Positions 8,173 through 16,909 of a stretch of DNA of 64,000 bases are shown here, piece by piece. The stretch is from the NCBI RefSeq assembly GCF_030711595.1, contig NZ_JAUJUJ010000008.1:30165-94164 (forward strand). The letters run 5' to 3'. The notes under the pieces are model-generated. The model had not been told where the DNA came from. It ran no database searches and worked only from the letters and a program-made list of their open reading frames with translations. The translations under genes were made by a program, and so were the position numbers. The first letter of the stretch is position 1, and each line of letters opens with the position of its first letter. This DNA is from Stenotrophomonas sp. YIM B06876. Lineage in GTDB: Bacteria > Pseudomonadota > Gammaproteobacteria > Xanthomonadales > Xanthomonadaceae.

Positions 8173-8912
8173 GCCGTCAGATCCCGCACCCGGCCACGCC
8201 AGGCCGCGCCCGCGGGGGCAAGCAGGTTGACGCAGGCGGCAGCATAGGCGGCCGGGTCGGCGGCGGACATATCCTCGTCATCGACGAACGCGCGTGCGCG
8301 CAGCCCGGTGCGCATCGGCCCCGGCTGCACCCCGCAGACCCGTACCGGGCTGTTGACCAGTTCGTGCTGCAACGACTCCAGCAACCCGCGCAGCCCATGC
8401 TGGGCCACGCCATAACCGCCCCAGTAGGCTTGGCCGACACGCTGCAGATCGTCCAGGGCGAATACCACCGCCGCATCGTCGCGCTGGCGCAGCAACGGCA
8501 GGCAGGCCTGCGTGAGCCAGGCGCGGGCGGTCAGGTTGATGTGGATTGCGCGGGCAAACGCGGCCGGATCCCCCTGCTCGAACGGGGTCAGCCCCGCAAA
8601 CTCGGCGGCGCAGTGCAAGACGCCATCCAGCCGCCCCAACTCGGTCTGCAGCCGCCCGGCCAGGGCGGCGTAATCGTCGGGCACCGCGCCTTCGAGGTCG
8701 AGCGGGTACAGCAGCGGCTCGGGACCCGACCGGGCCACGCTGTCATAGACGCGATTGAGCTTGGCCACCTTGCGACCGAGCAGCACCACGGTGGCGCCCG
8801 CGGCGGCACAGGCCCGGGCGGCGGCGGCACCAAGGCCGCCAGCGGCGCCGGCGATCAATACCACCCGGCCACGCAATGGCTCCGGGAGTTCCTCCGCCGG
8901 CTGCGCGCTCAT
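8169..8912 (-). CDS. YciK-like short-chain dehydrogenase lacking the usual catalytic Ser and Lys
   Basis: 247 residues with the SDR Rossmann fold: cofactor loop GAAGGLG (22-28), HCAAEF replacing NNAG (100-105), and NLTA (126-129). The layout follows E. coli YciK. Where YciK has a Ser-rich segment the sequence reads FALDDLQ (151-157). The active site that is normally Y-x3-K reads YGVAQ (167-171), so the Tyr is kept but Lys is Gln and the catalytic Ser is missing. It overlaps grxD and marC by four bases on either side. The ATG at 8912 is used because the protein family starts there and it overlaps the grxD stop. It may be a non-classical or non-enzymatic SDR. Confidence 0.85.
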   Translation of the reverse strand: MSAQPAEELPEPLRGRVVLIAGAAGGLGAAAARACAAAGATVVLLGRKVAKLNRVYDSVARSGPEPLLYPLDLEGAVPDDYAALAGRLQTELGRLDGVLHCAAEFAGLTPFEQGDPAAFARAIHINLTARAWLTQACLPLLRQRDDAAVVFALDDLQRVGQAYWGGYGVAQHGLRGLLESLQHELVNSPVRVCGVQPGPMRTGLRARAFVDDEDMSAADPAAYAAACVNLLAPAGAAWRGRVRDLTA

Positions 8913-9229
8913 GGCTCCCCCGCCTCGGCCACGATCCGCTTGAGCTCGCCGGATTCGAGCAGCTCCAGAATGACGTCGCAGCCGCCAATGAACTCGCCAT
9001 GCATGAAAAACTGGGGGAACGTCGGCCAATTCGAATAACGCGGCAGGTTGGCCCGCACTTCCGGAAATTCCAGCACATTGACCGTGCGCAGGTTCGTCGC
9101 GCCGGCGGCAAGCAGCGCCTGCGCCGCCCGGCTGGAATAACCGCACATCGGATACTGCGGCGTACCTTTCATGAACAGGACGAGCGGGTGATGCTCCACT
9201 TCGGCCTGGATCTTCTCCATCACCGGCAT
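8909..9229 (-). CDS. grxD: Grx4-type monothiol glutaredoxin
   Basis: 106 residues. It shows the monothiol glutaredoxin pattern: VLFMKGTP (17-24), active site CGYS at 29-32 (the family norm is CGFS), then WPTFPQFF with the cis-Pro and GGCDVILEL for glutathione binding. Such proteins bind a bridging [2Fe-2S] cluster with glutathione and deliver it to targets, often with BolA. The start at 9229 has GGGAG seven bases upstream; an internal Met lies three codons later. First gene of a three-gene operon, and divergent from a superoxide dismutase gene. Confidence 0.92.
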   Translation of the reverse strand: MPVMEKIQAEVEHHPLVLFMKGTPQYPMCGYSSRAAQALLAAGATNLRTVNVLEFPEVRANLPRYSNWPTFPQFFMHGEFIGGCDVILELLESGELKRIVAEAGEP

Positions 9230-9352
9230 TCGAAATCTCCCTGCTGATGCGAACGAACAGCCTGCCCGGGTCGGATAGACTTTCCCGCAGCTGCCAATTG
9301 TAAGCCGGCGCGGCGAAGTAGCGGTGCCCCTTCCCTCAAAATGATACGGACC

Positions 9353-9931
9353 ATGCCCGTCGAATTGCTCGAACTGCCCTACGCCCGCACCTCCCTTCAG
9401 CCACATCTGTCAGCGGCGTGTCTCGACCTGCATCACGGCCGGCACCATCGCGGCTATGTCGATGCGGTCAATGCCCGCATCGCCAATACCGAACTGGCCG
9501 ACCTGCCGCTTGCCGACATCGTCCGCCACAGCCAGGGATCGCTGTTCGAGGCCGCGGCACAGGCCTGGAACCACGAGTTCTTCTGGCAGTGCCTGCATCC
9601 GCGCGGCGGCGGTGAGCCGAGCGGCCCGCTGGCCGAAGGCATCGCCCGCAGCTTCGGCGACACCCGGCGGATGCGCGAGGAATTCAACAGGGTCGCGCTG
9701 GCGCTGTTCGGCTCGGGCTGGGCGTGGCTGGTCCAGCATCCGGATGGCTCGCTGGCGGTGCTGGCAACCCGCAACGCCGGCACCCGGTTGACCGGGGCCA
9801 GCCGCGCCCTGCTCGCCTGCGACCTGTGGGAGCACGCTTATTACACCGACTTCCAGAACGAGCGCGCGCGCTATCTGGAAGCCTTCTGGAAGCTGGTGAA
9901 CTGGGATTTCGCCAGCGCCCAGCTGCGCTGA
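9353..9931 (+). CDS. sodB: Fe/Mn-family superoxide dismutase, probably iron type
   Basis: 192 residues. Metal ligands are present: the His of LHHGRHHRGYV (about 26-36), His74 in AWNHEFFW, and Asp and His in DLWEHAYYTDF. A Gln just before the second His motif (AAAQAWNH) is the arrangement usual in iron enzymes. It lacks an export signal and should be cytoplasmic. The ATG at 9353 aligns with the family N-terminus; an in-frame ATG at 9341 is possible. It converts superoxide to peroxide and oxygen. It is divergent from grxD, so two redox/iron-related genes share one 123-base control region. Confidence 0.9.
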   Translation: MPVELLELPYARTSLQPHLSAACLDLHHGRHHRGYVDAVNARIANTELADLPLADIVRHSQGSLFEAAAQAWNHEFFWQCLHPRGGGEPSGPLAEGIARSFGDTRRMREEFNRVALALFGSGWAWLVQHPDGSLAVLATRNAGTRLTGASRALLACDLWEHAYYTDFQNERARYLEAFWKLVNWDFASAQLR

Positions 9932-9964
9932 GTCGACCGGGCCGGCCGCTCGCGCCCGGCAAGA

Positions 9965-10300
9965 TCAGCCGTGCGCGGCAACCGCATCCAGCACACGGGC
10001 CGAATACACCAGCGCGGCACCGGCATTGAGCGCCACCGCTACCGCCAACGCCTCGGCGATTTCCTCGCGACTGGCGCCGTGCTTCAGGGCCGCATCCACG
10101 TGCGTGGTGATGCAGCCGTCGCAGCGGGTGGTCACCGCCACCGCCAGCGCGATCAGCTCGCGGGTCCTGGCATCCAGATGCCCGGTCTGCGCCCCGGCAT
10201 CGCTCAACGTGACGTAGCCCTTGACCGTGTCGGGCGACAGCTTCCCGAATTCGCCAATCCGGCTCTTCAACTCTGTGCGGTAATCATTCCAGTCCAACAT
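9965..10300 (-). CDS. carboxymuconolactone decarboxylase/AhpD-like family protein
   Basis: 111 residues, all-helical CMD fold. LDARTRELIALAVAVTTRCDGCITTHVDAALKHGA contains, in separate parts, the helix lead and the CDGC...H motif, the AhpD-type redox CxxC with its His. YurZ/AhpD relatives act as alkylhydroperoxidase or thiol-disulfide partners; the exact substrate cannot be read. The start at 10300 has GGAGG seven bases upstream. It is convergent with sodB, and an imperfect GC hairpin lies between the two stops. Confidence 0.85.
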   Translation of the reverse strand: MLDWNDYRTELKSRIGEFGKLSPDTVKGYVTLSDAGAQTGHLDARTRELIALAVAVTTRCDGCITTHVDAALKHGASREEIAEALAVAVALNAGAALVYSARVLDAVAAHG

Positions 10301-10372
10301 GACGCGGCCTCCACAGGATCCGTGAAGGACGCTAGCAAACGCGGCATTCAATCCGCGCAAACAAAACCGCGT

Positions 10373-11515
10373 TCAGGAACGCAGTATCGCAACCACCGGC
10401 GCGACCTGCTCCGCGCGCCCCAGGCCCTGCCCCACCCGCTCCAGCGCATCGGCCAGGGCGGCGGCAGTATCCTCGCGCAAGGTGGCGTGGCCGACCTTGC
10501 GCCCCGCCCGCGGCTGCTTGCCGTAGTCATGCCAGTGACCGGCCGGCTCGGACAGCACGGCAATCGCCGCCGGCATCTGCCCGATCCAGTTCAGCATGCA
10601 GGCATGGCCCAGCATCCGGGTATCGCCCAATGGCCAGCCGAGCACGGCACGCAGGTGATTCTCGAATTGCGAGGTTTCGGCGCCTTCGCAGGTCCAATGC
10701 CCCGAGTTGTGCACCCGGGGCGCCATCTCGTTGGCCAGCAGCTCGCCGTCACGGCAGAACAGCTCCAATGCGAACACGCCGACATAGTCCAGGTGCTCGG
10801 CCACCTGCCGGGCATAACCGATCGCGACATCGTGCTGGCCGGGAGCAACCGGGGCCGGCGCCAGACTGGCCGACAACACGCCGTCCACGTGCCAGTTCCG
10901 GGTCAACGGCCATGCGCGGAATTCACCATCGCGCCCGCGCACCGCGACCACGCTGAGCTCCTGCTCGAAGGCGACAAAGCCCTCCAGGATCAGCCCGGTC
11001 ACCTCGACCTGCGCACCTAACGCCTGCCACGCCAGATCGATATCGGCCTGCTCACGGATGCGGAACTGGCCCTTGCCGTCGTAGCCCAACCGTCGGGTCT
11101 TGACGATGCACGGCAGACCGAACTCGGCCACTTTGGCGGCCAGTTCGTCACGACTGCGGATATCGGCAAACGGCGGCAGTGGAATTCCCAGCTGCCGGAA
11201 CAGGGTCTTTTCACTGAGCCGGTCCTGCGCCAGCGCCAACGCGGCGGGCGCGGGAAAGACCGGCACCCGCTCGGCCAACCACTGGGCCCCGGCTGCCGGC
11301 ACGTTCTCGAAATCGAACGTGACCACATCCACCTTGGTGGCAAATTCGGCCAGGGCGAGCGGGTCATCGAACTCGCCCACCTGCAACGGCGCCACGTGTC
11401 CGGCGCAGGCATCGGCGGCCGGATCGAACACCACGAAACGCAGCCCCAGCGGCGCTCCGGCCAACACCAGCATGCGCGCGAGCTGGCCACCGCCCAGGAT
11501 TCCAACCGTGATCAT
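10373..11515 (-). CDS. purK: N5-carboxyaminoimidazole ribonucleotide synthase
   Basis: 380 residues, standard PurK length, ATP-grasp fold. The N-terminus [13 protein letters not shown] is the PurK hallmark. ATP-grasp elements follow: [25 protein letters not shown] and [14 protein letters not shown]. It uses ATP and bicarbonate to carboxylate AIR in de novo purine synthesis and passes N5-CAIR to PurE. Its start overlaps the purE stop by four bases, so the two are coupled. Confidence 0.97.
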   Translation of the reverse strand: MITVGILGGGQLARMLVLAGAPLGLRFVVFDPAADACAGHVAPLQVGEFDDPLALAEFATKVDVVTFDFENVPAAGAQWLAERVPVFPAPAALALAQDRLSEKTLFRQLGIPLPPFADIRSRDELAAKVAEFGLPCIVKTRRLGYDGKGQFRIREQADIDLAWQALGAQVEVTGLILEGFVAFEQELSVVAVRGRDGEFRAWPLTRNWHVDGVLSASLAPAPVAPGQHDVAIGYARQVAEHLDYVGVFALELFCRDGELLANEMAPRVHNSGHWTCEGAETSQFENHLRAVLGWPLGDTRMLGHACMLNWIGQMPAAIAVLSEPAGHWHDYGKQPRAGRKVGHATLREDTAAALADALERVGQGLGRAEQVAPVVAILRS

Positions 11516-12015
11516 AGGCGCGGGTCGTCGCTGGCCATGACATCTTCGGTCTGCCGGGCGCGGAACGCCGCCAGCGCCTGACCGATGGCCGGTTGCTCAA
11601 CGGCCAGCAGCGCGGCAGCGAACAGCGCCGCATTGGAAGCACCGGCATTGCCGATGGCAAACGTGGCCACCGGAATACCCGCAGGCATCTGTACGATCGA
11701 CAGCAGCGAATCCATGCCGTTGAGCGTCCTGGACTGCACCGGCACGCCCAGCACCGGCACCGCGGTCTTGGCCGCCAGCATGCCCGGAAGATGGGCCGCG
11801 CCACCGGCACCGGCGATGATCGCCCGCAAGCCGCGGGTCGATGCCTGCTCGGCATAGGTGAACAGCACATCGGGCGTGCGATGCGCCGAAACCACTTTCA
11901 CTTCATAGGGAATACCCAGCGCATCGAGCTTCTGGGCGGCGTGCTGCATGGTTTCCCAGTCGGAACGGGAGCCCATGACGATGCCGACAAGCGGCGCGGA
12001 TTGGTTGGGGGTCAT
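11512..12015 (-). CDS. purE: N5-carboxyaminoimidazole ribonucleotide mutase
   Basis: 167 residues, class I Pur[14 protein letters not shown] (11-23) is the phosphate-binding start, followed by VVSAHRTPD (42-50), [15 protein letters not shown], and [22 protein letters not shown] in two parts. It rearranges N5-CAIR to CAIR. First gene of the purE-purK pair, facing away from the Trm112-like/nadC genes. Confidence 0.97.
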   Translation of the reverse strand: MTPNQSAPLVGIVMGSRSDWETMQHAAQKLDALGIPYEVKVVSAHRTPDVLFTYAEQASTRGLRAIIAGAGGAAHLPGMLAAKTAVPVLGVPVQSRTLNGMDSLLSIVQMPAGIPVATFAIGNAGASNAALFAAALLAVEQPAIGQALAAFRARQTEDVMASDDPRL

Positions 12016-12074
12016 TGGCCGTCACCTGCCTCAAAGACGTATTCTAGCCATCTTCCACGCAAGACCAAGACCAG

Positions 12075-12344
12075 ATGGATCGCAAACTGCTCGACCTGCT
12101 GTGCTCCCCCGATACCCGCCAGCCGCTTTTCCAACTGGAATCCAGCGGGCTTGAAGCGCTCAATCGCGCCATCGCCGCCGGCGGCATCGTCAACGCCGAG
12201 GGCGTCGCCGTCACCGCGCCCTGGCGCGAGGCGCTGGTCACCCGCGACCGTAAACAGCTGTTCCGGGTGGACGATGGCATCCCGGTACTGCTGGCCGAAG
12301 AAGCGGTCGCCACCGCACAGATCGCCGGCTTTCCGGCAAAGTAA
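12075..12344 (+). CDS. Trm112-family small protein
   Basis: 89 residues. LLDLLCSPDTRQPL and DGIPVLLAEEA are the ends of the Trm112/YcaR domain: a zinc-ribbon-like N-terminus, reduced to one Cys here, and the C-terminal IPVLL strand. Homologues such as E. coli YcaR are small chaperone-like or methyltransferase-partner proteins; the bacterial role is not settled. The middle is longer than in YcaR. Its stop shares one base with the nadC start (TAATG), indicating coupling. Confidence 0.82.
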   Translation: MDRKLLDLLCSPDTRQPLFQLESSGLEALNRAIAAGGIVNAEGVAVTAPWREALVTRDRKQLFRVDDGIPVLLAEEAVATAQIAGFPAK

Positions 12345-13201
12345 TGGCGCCGCATCCGCCGACCGCGCCCGCCCAGGCGCTGATTGAAGCCGATGTCGCC
12401 CGCGCCTTGGCCGAAGACATCGGCAGCGGCGACGTTACCGCTGCCCTGTTGCCTGATACCGCCGACTGCGCCTACCTGCTGTGCAAGCAGGACGCGGTGA
12501 TTGCCGGCCGCCCGTGGTTCGACGCCACCCATCGCGCCCTCGATCCGGATGTGCGGATCGACTGGCGCGTAGCGGAAGGCGGCCACGTCAGCGCCGGCAC
12601 CGTGCTGGCCATATTGCGCGGCCGCAGCCGCAGCCTGGTCAGCGCCGAGCGCACCTCGTTGAACTTCCTGCAGACGCTGTCCGGCACTGCCACCACCACC
12701 GCGCACTACGTCGCCGCCGTGGCTGGCACCGGCACCCGTATCCTCGACACGCGCAAGACCCTGCCCGGCCTGCGCCTGGCACAGAAGTACGCGGTGCGCT
12801 GTGGCGGTGGCGACAACCATCGCATCGGCCTGTTCGACACGGTGATGCTGAAGGAAAACCACATCCGTGCGGCCGGCTCGCTCACTGCCGCCGTACACGC
12901 GGCACGCGCGCACTACCCCTCGCTGCCCCTCGTGGTGGAAGTCGAAGACCTCACGCAGCTGCGCGAGGCACTGGCAGCCGGCTGCGAGCGGATCCTGATC
13001 GACGATTTCGAACCGGACATGCGCCGCGAAGCGGTGCGTATCACCGCCGGCCGGATTCCGCTGGAAGTCTCCGGCAGTGTCGATCTGCGCGGCCTGCGTG
13101 CCATTGCCGAAGACGGCGTGGACTGCATCTCCATCGGCGGGCTGACCAAGCACGTCCAGGCGATCGACCTGTCGCTGAAGCTCGGGCCAGCGCCCGACTG
13201 A
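12344..13201 (+). CDS. nadC: nicotinate-nucleotide diphosphorylase (carboxylating), quinolinate phosphoribosyltransferase
   Basis: 285 residues. It shows the usual NadC motifs: EDIGSGDVT (about 27-35), RTSLNFLQTLSGTAT, LDTRKTLPGLRLAQKYAVRCGGG (in parts) with the Arg/Lys residues that bind quinolinate and PRPP, HRIGLFDTVMLKENH, and VEVEDL. It converts quinolinate and PRPP to nicotinate mononucleotide in NAD synthesis. Translationally coupled to the Trm112-like gene. Confidence 0.97.
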   Translation: MAPHPPTAPAQALIEADVARALAEDIGSGDVTAALLPDTADCAYLLCKQDAVIAGRPWFDATHRALDPDVRIDWRVAEGGHVSAGTVLAILRGRSRSLVSAERTSLNFLQTLSGTATTTAHYVAAVAGTGTRILDTRKTLPGLRLAQKYAVRCGGGDNHRIGLFDTVMLKENHIRAAGSLTAAVHAARAHYPSLPLVVEVEDLTQLREALAAGCERILIDDFEPDMRREAVRITAGRIPLEVSGSVDLRGLRAIAEDGVDCISIGGLTKHVQAIDLSLKLGPAPD

Positions 13202-13261
13202 TTTCACGACCCGGGCACGGTCGTTTCTGCAACGCTGGTCCGCCCCGTCGAGGAGCGCGCC

Positions 13262-14269
13262 ATGGCGTACAGAAACTGCTTGTGGTTGCTCGTGCTGCTG
13301 GCCCCGGCCCTCAGCGCAACCGCGGCGGAAGTCTGCGATATCCCGCCGCGATACGGCCTCAGCAGCGTTGCCGTGGCGGTGGTGCGCGCCGCCTGCGACG
13401 AACACCGGCTCTGGTTCCGGCCGTTCATCGACCGCGACGGCCGCATCGCCAGCCTCAGCGTGACCGAGGCGGAAAGCGAAAATCTCGCCGACAACGGCCT
13501 GATCGCCTGGCAACGCGTCGCCGGTTACTGGCGCGAAAGCAGCACCCTGGCCGCCATGGGCGCCATCCCGGGTGCACAAAGCTGTTTTGCGGCTCCCGGC
13601 GCGCGTTATACCGACAGCGACTGCCGCAGCTTCCTGGTCGACAACCCCTGGTCGGCCGCGTTCATCTCCTGGGTGATGACCCGTGCCGGTACGCCCGGTT
13701 TTGTCCGCTCCCCGCGCCATATCGATTACATCCGCGCCGCCTATCAGAGCAACACGTCCCGGGACGGCCCCTATCGGCTGACCGACCCGATGACGGAAAA
13801 GCCTGCTCCGGGCGACCTGCTGTGCTTCCTTCGCGATCGCAGCAATTCACTGAGTTACAGCGACCTGCTCACGGCATTGGCCACTGGCGGCGCCGGCAAC
13901 TGGAAATCCCACTGCGAAGTGGTGGTTGCCGCCAATGTCGGCGGCGACCGCACGCTGTATCTGGTCGGCGGCAACGTCGCCAACACCGTCGCCATGCGGA
14001 TGCTGACGCTGGACCGCCCTGGCAGGATCCAGCCGCCCTTGGCCGGCGCCCCGCTCGATGCGACCCTCGAACAACGCTGCTCACCCGGGCAGGAGGACGA
14101 GTGCAACCTCAACCGGCAGGACTGGGTGGCGCTGTTGAAGTTGCGTGTGACAACTCCGGCGCCGGCACCAACGCCAGCGCCGACGACATCGCCCACCAAT
14201 CCGCAGAGCGGGCGGCTGCCGGCAGTCGCCACACCCGTTCGGCCCCCGGACATCCCGGCAAGGCGCTGA
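13262..14269 (+). CDS. secreted DUF2272 protein
   Basis: 335 residues. A signal peptide (about 1-21) ends in SATAA. The middle (about 85-260) matches the DUF2272 pattern: NPWSAAFISWVMTRAG, then FVRSPRHIDYIRAAY, KPAPGDLLCF and KSHCEVVV. This layout resembles CHAP/NlpC-type amidases, in which the first motif usually carries a nucleophilic Cys; here that position is Ser. The C-terminal ~45 residues are a Pro/Thr/Ala-rich tail. Probably periplasmic or surface-exposed; enzymatic activity is unproven. It follows nadC by 60 bases. Confidence 0.75.
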   Translation: MAYRNCLWLLVLLAPALSATAAEVCDIPPRYGLSSVAVAVVRAACDEHRLWFRPFIDRDGRIASLSVTEAESENLADNGLIAWQRVAGYWRESSTLAAMGAIPGAQSCFAAPGARYTDSDCRSFLVDNPWSAAFISWVMTRAGTPGFVRSPRHIDYIRAAYQSNTSRDGPYRLTDPMTEKPAPGDLLCFLRDRSNSLSYSDLLTALATGGAGNWKSHCEVVVAANVGGDRTLYLVGGNVANTVAMRMLTLDRPGRIQPPLAGAPLDATLEQRCSPGQEDECNLNRQDWVALLKLRVTTPAPAPTPAPTTSPTNPQSGRLPAVATPVRPPDIPARR

Positions 14270-14372
14270 CGCACCACGATCGCCGCGCCCGACCCCACCG
14301 TCGCGTCCCTCCCACAAATTTCACGGCGCCGCCCCGGTTCCTCTTTTGGCTCCAGCCCCCTAAAGTGGCGGC

Positions 14373-14714
14373 ATGCCTAGCCTTATTCTGCTGATGATTG
14401 CCGGCGCTGCCGGTTACGCGTTCTGGAACTCCTCGCGCGCCGCGGCCGAGCGTGCCGGCGAACTGGGGCGCAATGCCTGCCAGGCCGCCGATGTGCAGTG
14501 GCTGGACCAGAGCGCGCACGCCACCGGGCTGCGCCTCTGCCGCATGCCCAACGGCTGGCTGGGGTTCGAGCGCACCTTCCGCTTCGAGTACTCCCACGAT
14601 GGCACCGATCGCCACAGCGGCCGGATGGTGTTGCGCGGCGACCAGCTGGTCTCGTTCGCCGGCCCGTCCGCCGCGCGGGTCAGCCAAATCGAAAAAAGCA
14701 TCGACGCCGGCTGA
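14373..14714 (+). CDS. DUF3301 single-pass membrane protein
   Basis: 113 residues. One N-terminal hydrophobic helix (MPSLILLMIAGAAGYAFW) is followed by a cytoplasmic or periplasmic domain of about 90 residues. That domain contains VQWLDQSA, LRLCRMPNGWLGFERTFRFEYS (in parts), DRHSGRMVL and the strand LVSFA, as in the DUF3301 family. Function is unknown. The pattern of short strands suggests a compact beta-rich fold. It is convergent with the sspB operon, and a hairpin at 14802-14829 may end both transcripts. Confidence 0.75.
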   Translation: MPSLILLMIAGAAGYAFWNSSRAAAERAGELGRNACQAADVQWLDQSAHATGLRLCRMPNGWLGFERTFRFEYSHDGTDRHSGRMVLRGDQLVSFAGPSAARVSQIEKSIDAG

Positions 14715-14801
14715 ATCTGCCGCACCGCCACGCCTTTCGCTGGCTGCTCCACGGAGTCCTGCCGCCACAACGAGCGTGTCCACGCACTTTTGAACAGCCA
14801 T

Positions 14802-14829
14802 GGAAAAGGCGGCCAACGGCCGCCTTTCC
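14802..14829 (-). terminator. hairpin terminator below sspB, possibly bidirectional
   Basis: A near-perfect inverted repeat of 12 bp (GGAAAAGGCGGCC against GGCCGCCTTTCC, one bulged A) with a three-base AAC loop. It lies 16-43 bases after the sspB stop on the minus strand and about 90 bases after the DUF3301 stop on the plus strand. The stem's own A/T ends supply the T-rich segment. Confidence 0.7.
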
Positions 14830-14844
14830 AGTGGTGTCTCCAGA

Positions 14845-15279
14845 CTATTTGACGACCCGCAGATGTGGACGTTTGCCCGCCACAGGGATGTCATCCGGCG
14901 GACCGGGCGGGGGCGGCATATCGTCATCCGGCGGACTGTCGCTACCGGCAATATCGTCCGGCAACGCCATCCCGTGCCCGGTTTCGCGCGCGTACACCGC
15001 CAGAATCGCAGCAATCGGCACGCTTACCGGAAAACTGACCCCGGAAAAACGCGCGGTGAAGCTGAGCGTTTCATTGTCGATATGCAGCCGCATTACGGCG
15101 CGCTCGGCAATATTGAGCACCACGCGACCGTCATTCACCGCGCTGGCCGGCACCTGCACACCCGCCACACCGGCGTCCACCATGACATGCGGGGTCATCC
15201 CGTTGTCGTTGATCCACTCCACCAGCGCCCGCAGCAGGTACGGGCGATGGCTGCTCATGCGAAAATTTTCTTCAGTCAT
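14845..15279 (-). CDS. sspB: ClpXP specificity-enhancing factor SspB
   Basis: About 144 residues. The substrate-binding core begins with RPYLLRALVEWINDNGMTPHV (read in two parts) and continues with NDGRVVLNIAERAV, FSGVSFPVSVPI and AVYARETGHGM. A flexible Asp/Pro-rich linker (DDIAGSDSPPDDDMPPPPG) leads to the terminal PHLRVVK, the XB motif that docks on the ClpX zinc-binding domain. It delivers ssrA-tagged proteins to ClpXP. The start could instead be the Met seven codons later (15258). Last gene of the petABC-sspA-sspB series. Confidence 0.93.
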   Translation of the reverse strand: MTEENFRMSSHRPYLLRALVEWINDNGMTPHVMVDAGVAGVQVPASAVNDGRVVLNIAERAVMRLHIDNETLSFTARFSGVSFPVSVPIAAILAVYARETGHGMALPDDIAGSDSPPDDDMPPPPGPPDDIPVAGKRPHLRVVK

Positions 15280-15361
15280 GTGACAAGTGTACGCGGCAAC
15301 CCCGTGCATCCACAGCGGTCGGCAGCGGCCGATAAGTCGGCATACAGCCGGCCGATGCCGA

Positions 15362-15997
15362 TCAGACCGGCAACTCGCGCAGCTTCTTTTCCTGATCGGT
15401 CAGGCTGCGGATGAAGCCGGGATTGCGGAAGATCCGGTTGCCGTAATCCTCGATCGCCTTGCCATCCTTGGGCAACGGGATACCCAGTGCCTGCAGCCGC
15501 CAGATGATCGGCGCCATTGCACAATCAGCCAGGCTCATTTCGGGATTGAGGAAGAACTTGGAGGCCTTGAACAGCGGCACCGACTGCGCCACAAGCTCCT
15601 TCAGACGCTTGCGCCCGGCTTCGGCCTGGGTCTTGTTGCCCAGCTGGATCGCCTGCACCTGCGGTACCCAGTCGTGCTCGATGCGCAGCATCGCCAGACG
15701 CAGCCGCGCCTTGGACAGCGGGTCCACCGGCATCAGCGGCGGATGCGGATAACGCTCATCCAGGTATTCACTGACCACCGAAGCGGCATAGAGGACCAGC
15801 TCCCGCTCCACCAGCGTGGGCACCGAATGGTAGGGGTTGAGATCGATCAGGTCTTCCGGCGGGTTCTGTGCATCGACCGCGACATAGTCGTAGGTCACGC
15901 CTTTGGCGGCCAGTACAAGCCGCACCCGGTGGCAGAGGACATCATCATTGGCCGAGAACAACGTCAGGGTATTTCGCATACGCACACTCGCCGCCAT
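15362..15997 (-). CDS. sspA: stringent starvation protein A (GST fold)
   Basis: 211 residues. The thioredoxin-like N-terminal half reads LTLFSANDDVLCHRVRLVLAAKGV, in parts, then NPYHSVPTL with the cis-Pro and LYAASVVSEYLDERYPHPPLMP, the classic SspA signature. A helical GST C-terminal half follows. SspA binds RNA polymerase and lacks glutathione transferase activity in E. coli. ATG 15997 is chosen because GGAGAG lies six bases upstream. It sits 168 bases below petC, a common gammaproteobacterial arrangement. Confidence 0.93.
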   Translation of the reverse strand: MAASVRMRNTLTLFSANDDVLCHRVRLVLAAKGVTYDYVAVDAQNPPEDLIDLNPYHSVPTLVERELVLYAASVVSEYLDERYPHPPLMPVDPLSKARLRLAMLRIEHDWVPQVQAIQLGNKTQAEAGRKRLKELVAQSVPLFKASKFFLNPEMSLADCAMAPIIWRLQALGIPLPKDGKAIEDYGNRIFRNPGFIRSLTDQEKKLRELPV

Positions 15998-16165
15998 CAA
16001 AGGCTCTCCAACGGCCGGAATCCGCCAGCCAAACGGCGCCGCCGGCCCATTACCGGCGGTCGCCACGGTTACCGAGTGTGCAATCCGACACCACGGATGC
16101 CAACTACAGCTACGGACCACCGTGGAAACAAATGCCGGCGTTGCAAATCACCGGGGCCACTTAAC

Positions 16166-16909
16166 TCAATGCACGTCCTTCCAGTATTCCTTCTTCAACA
16201 GATAGGCCAGCAAGGTAAAGAACGCCAGGAACAGTACCACCCACACCCCCATTCCCTGGCGTTTGAGCGCGGCGGGTTCGCCGGCATACTCCAGAAAATT
16301 GGTGATGTCGCGAACGGTCTGATCATATTGCCGGGCGCTGACAGTGCCCGCCTGCTCCACCTTCAGACCCAGCACCGGGCGCTCCCCGCTGACCTTGTCC
16401 GGGGCGCCATACACGGCATGCTGCATTCCCTGCAGCTGCCACAGCGGATTGGGCATGGAGGCATTCGGAAACAGCGTATTGTTCCACCCCAGCGGCCGCG
16501 ACTGGTCCAGGTAGAACGACTTCAGATACGTGTAGATCCAGTCGCTGCCGCGAACGCGGGCAATCAGGCTCAGATCGGGCGGCATCTTGCCAAACCATTT
16601 GTCCGCTGGTGCATGCGCCATCGCCACCTGGATCTGCTCGCCATAGGCCGCACCGGTGAAGTTGAGGTTGTTCATCACCTCTTCCTCGGTCAGCCCGAGG
16701 TCATCGGCCATGCGCGAATAGCGCAGGTATTTGAGCGAATGGCAGCCCGAGCAGTAGTTCATGTAGGCCTGCGCGCCACGCTGCAACGACGCACGATCGG
16801 TCAGGTCGGTACCTGCCTGTTGCAGCGCGCCCTGCCCGGAGGCGGAGACGGAGCCCGAGAACATCAGGGCGGCCATGCAGGCCAGCCGCACAATCCATTT
16901 GTCAGTCAT
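16166..16909 (-). CDS. petC: cytochrome c1 of the bc1 complex
   Basis: 247 residues. A signal peptide (to about residue 25) is followed by the haem c site CSGCH, preceded by RGAQAYMNY. The axial Met region includes NPLWQLQGMQ, and PLGWNNTLFPNASMPNP is typical of c1. A C-terminal membrane anchor (VVLFLAFFTLLAYLL) ends in KKEYWKDVH. It passes electrons from the Rieske centre to soluble cytochromes in the periplasm. The start overlaps petB by eight bases. Confidence 0.96.
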   Translation of the reverse strand: MTDKWIVRLACMAALMFSGSVSASGQGALQQAGTDLTDRASLQRGAQAYMNYCSGCHSLKYLRYSRMADDLGLTEEEVMNNLNFTGAAYGEQIQVAMAHAPADKWFGKMPPDLSLIARVRGSDWIYTYLKSFYLDQSRPLGWNNTLFPNASMPNPLWQLQGMQHAVYGAPDKVSGERPVLGLKVEQAGTVSARQYDQTVRDITNFLEYAGEPAALKRQGMGVWVVLFLAFFTLLAYLLKKEYWKDVH

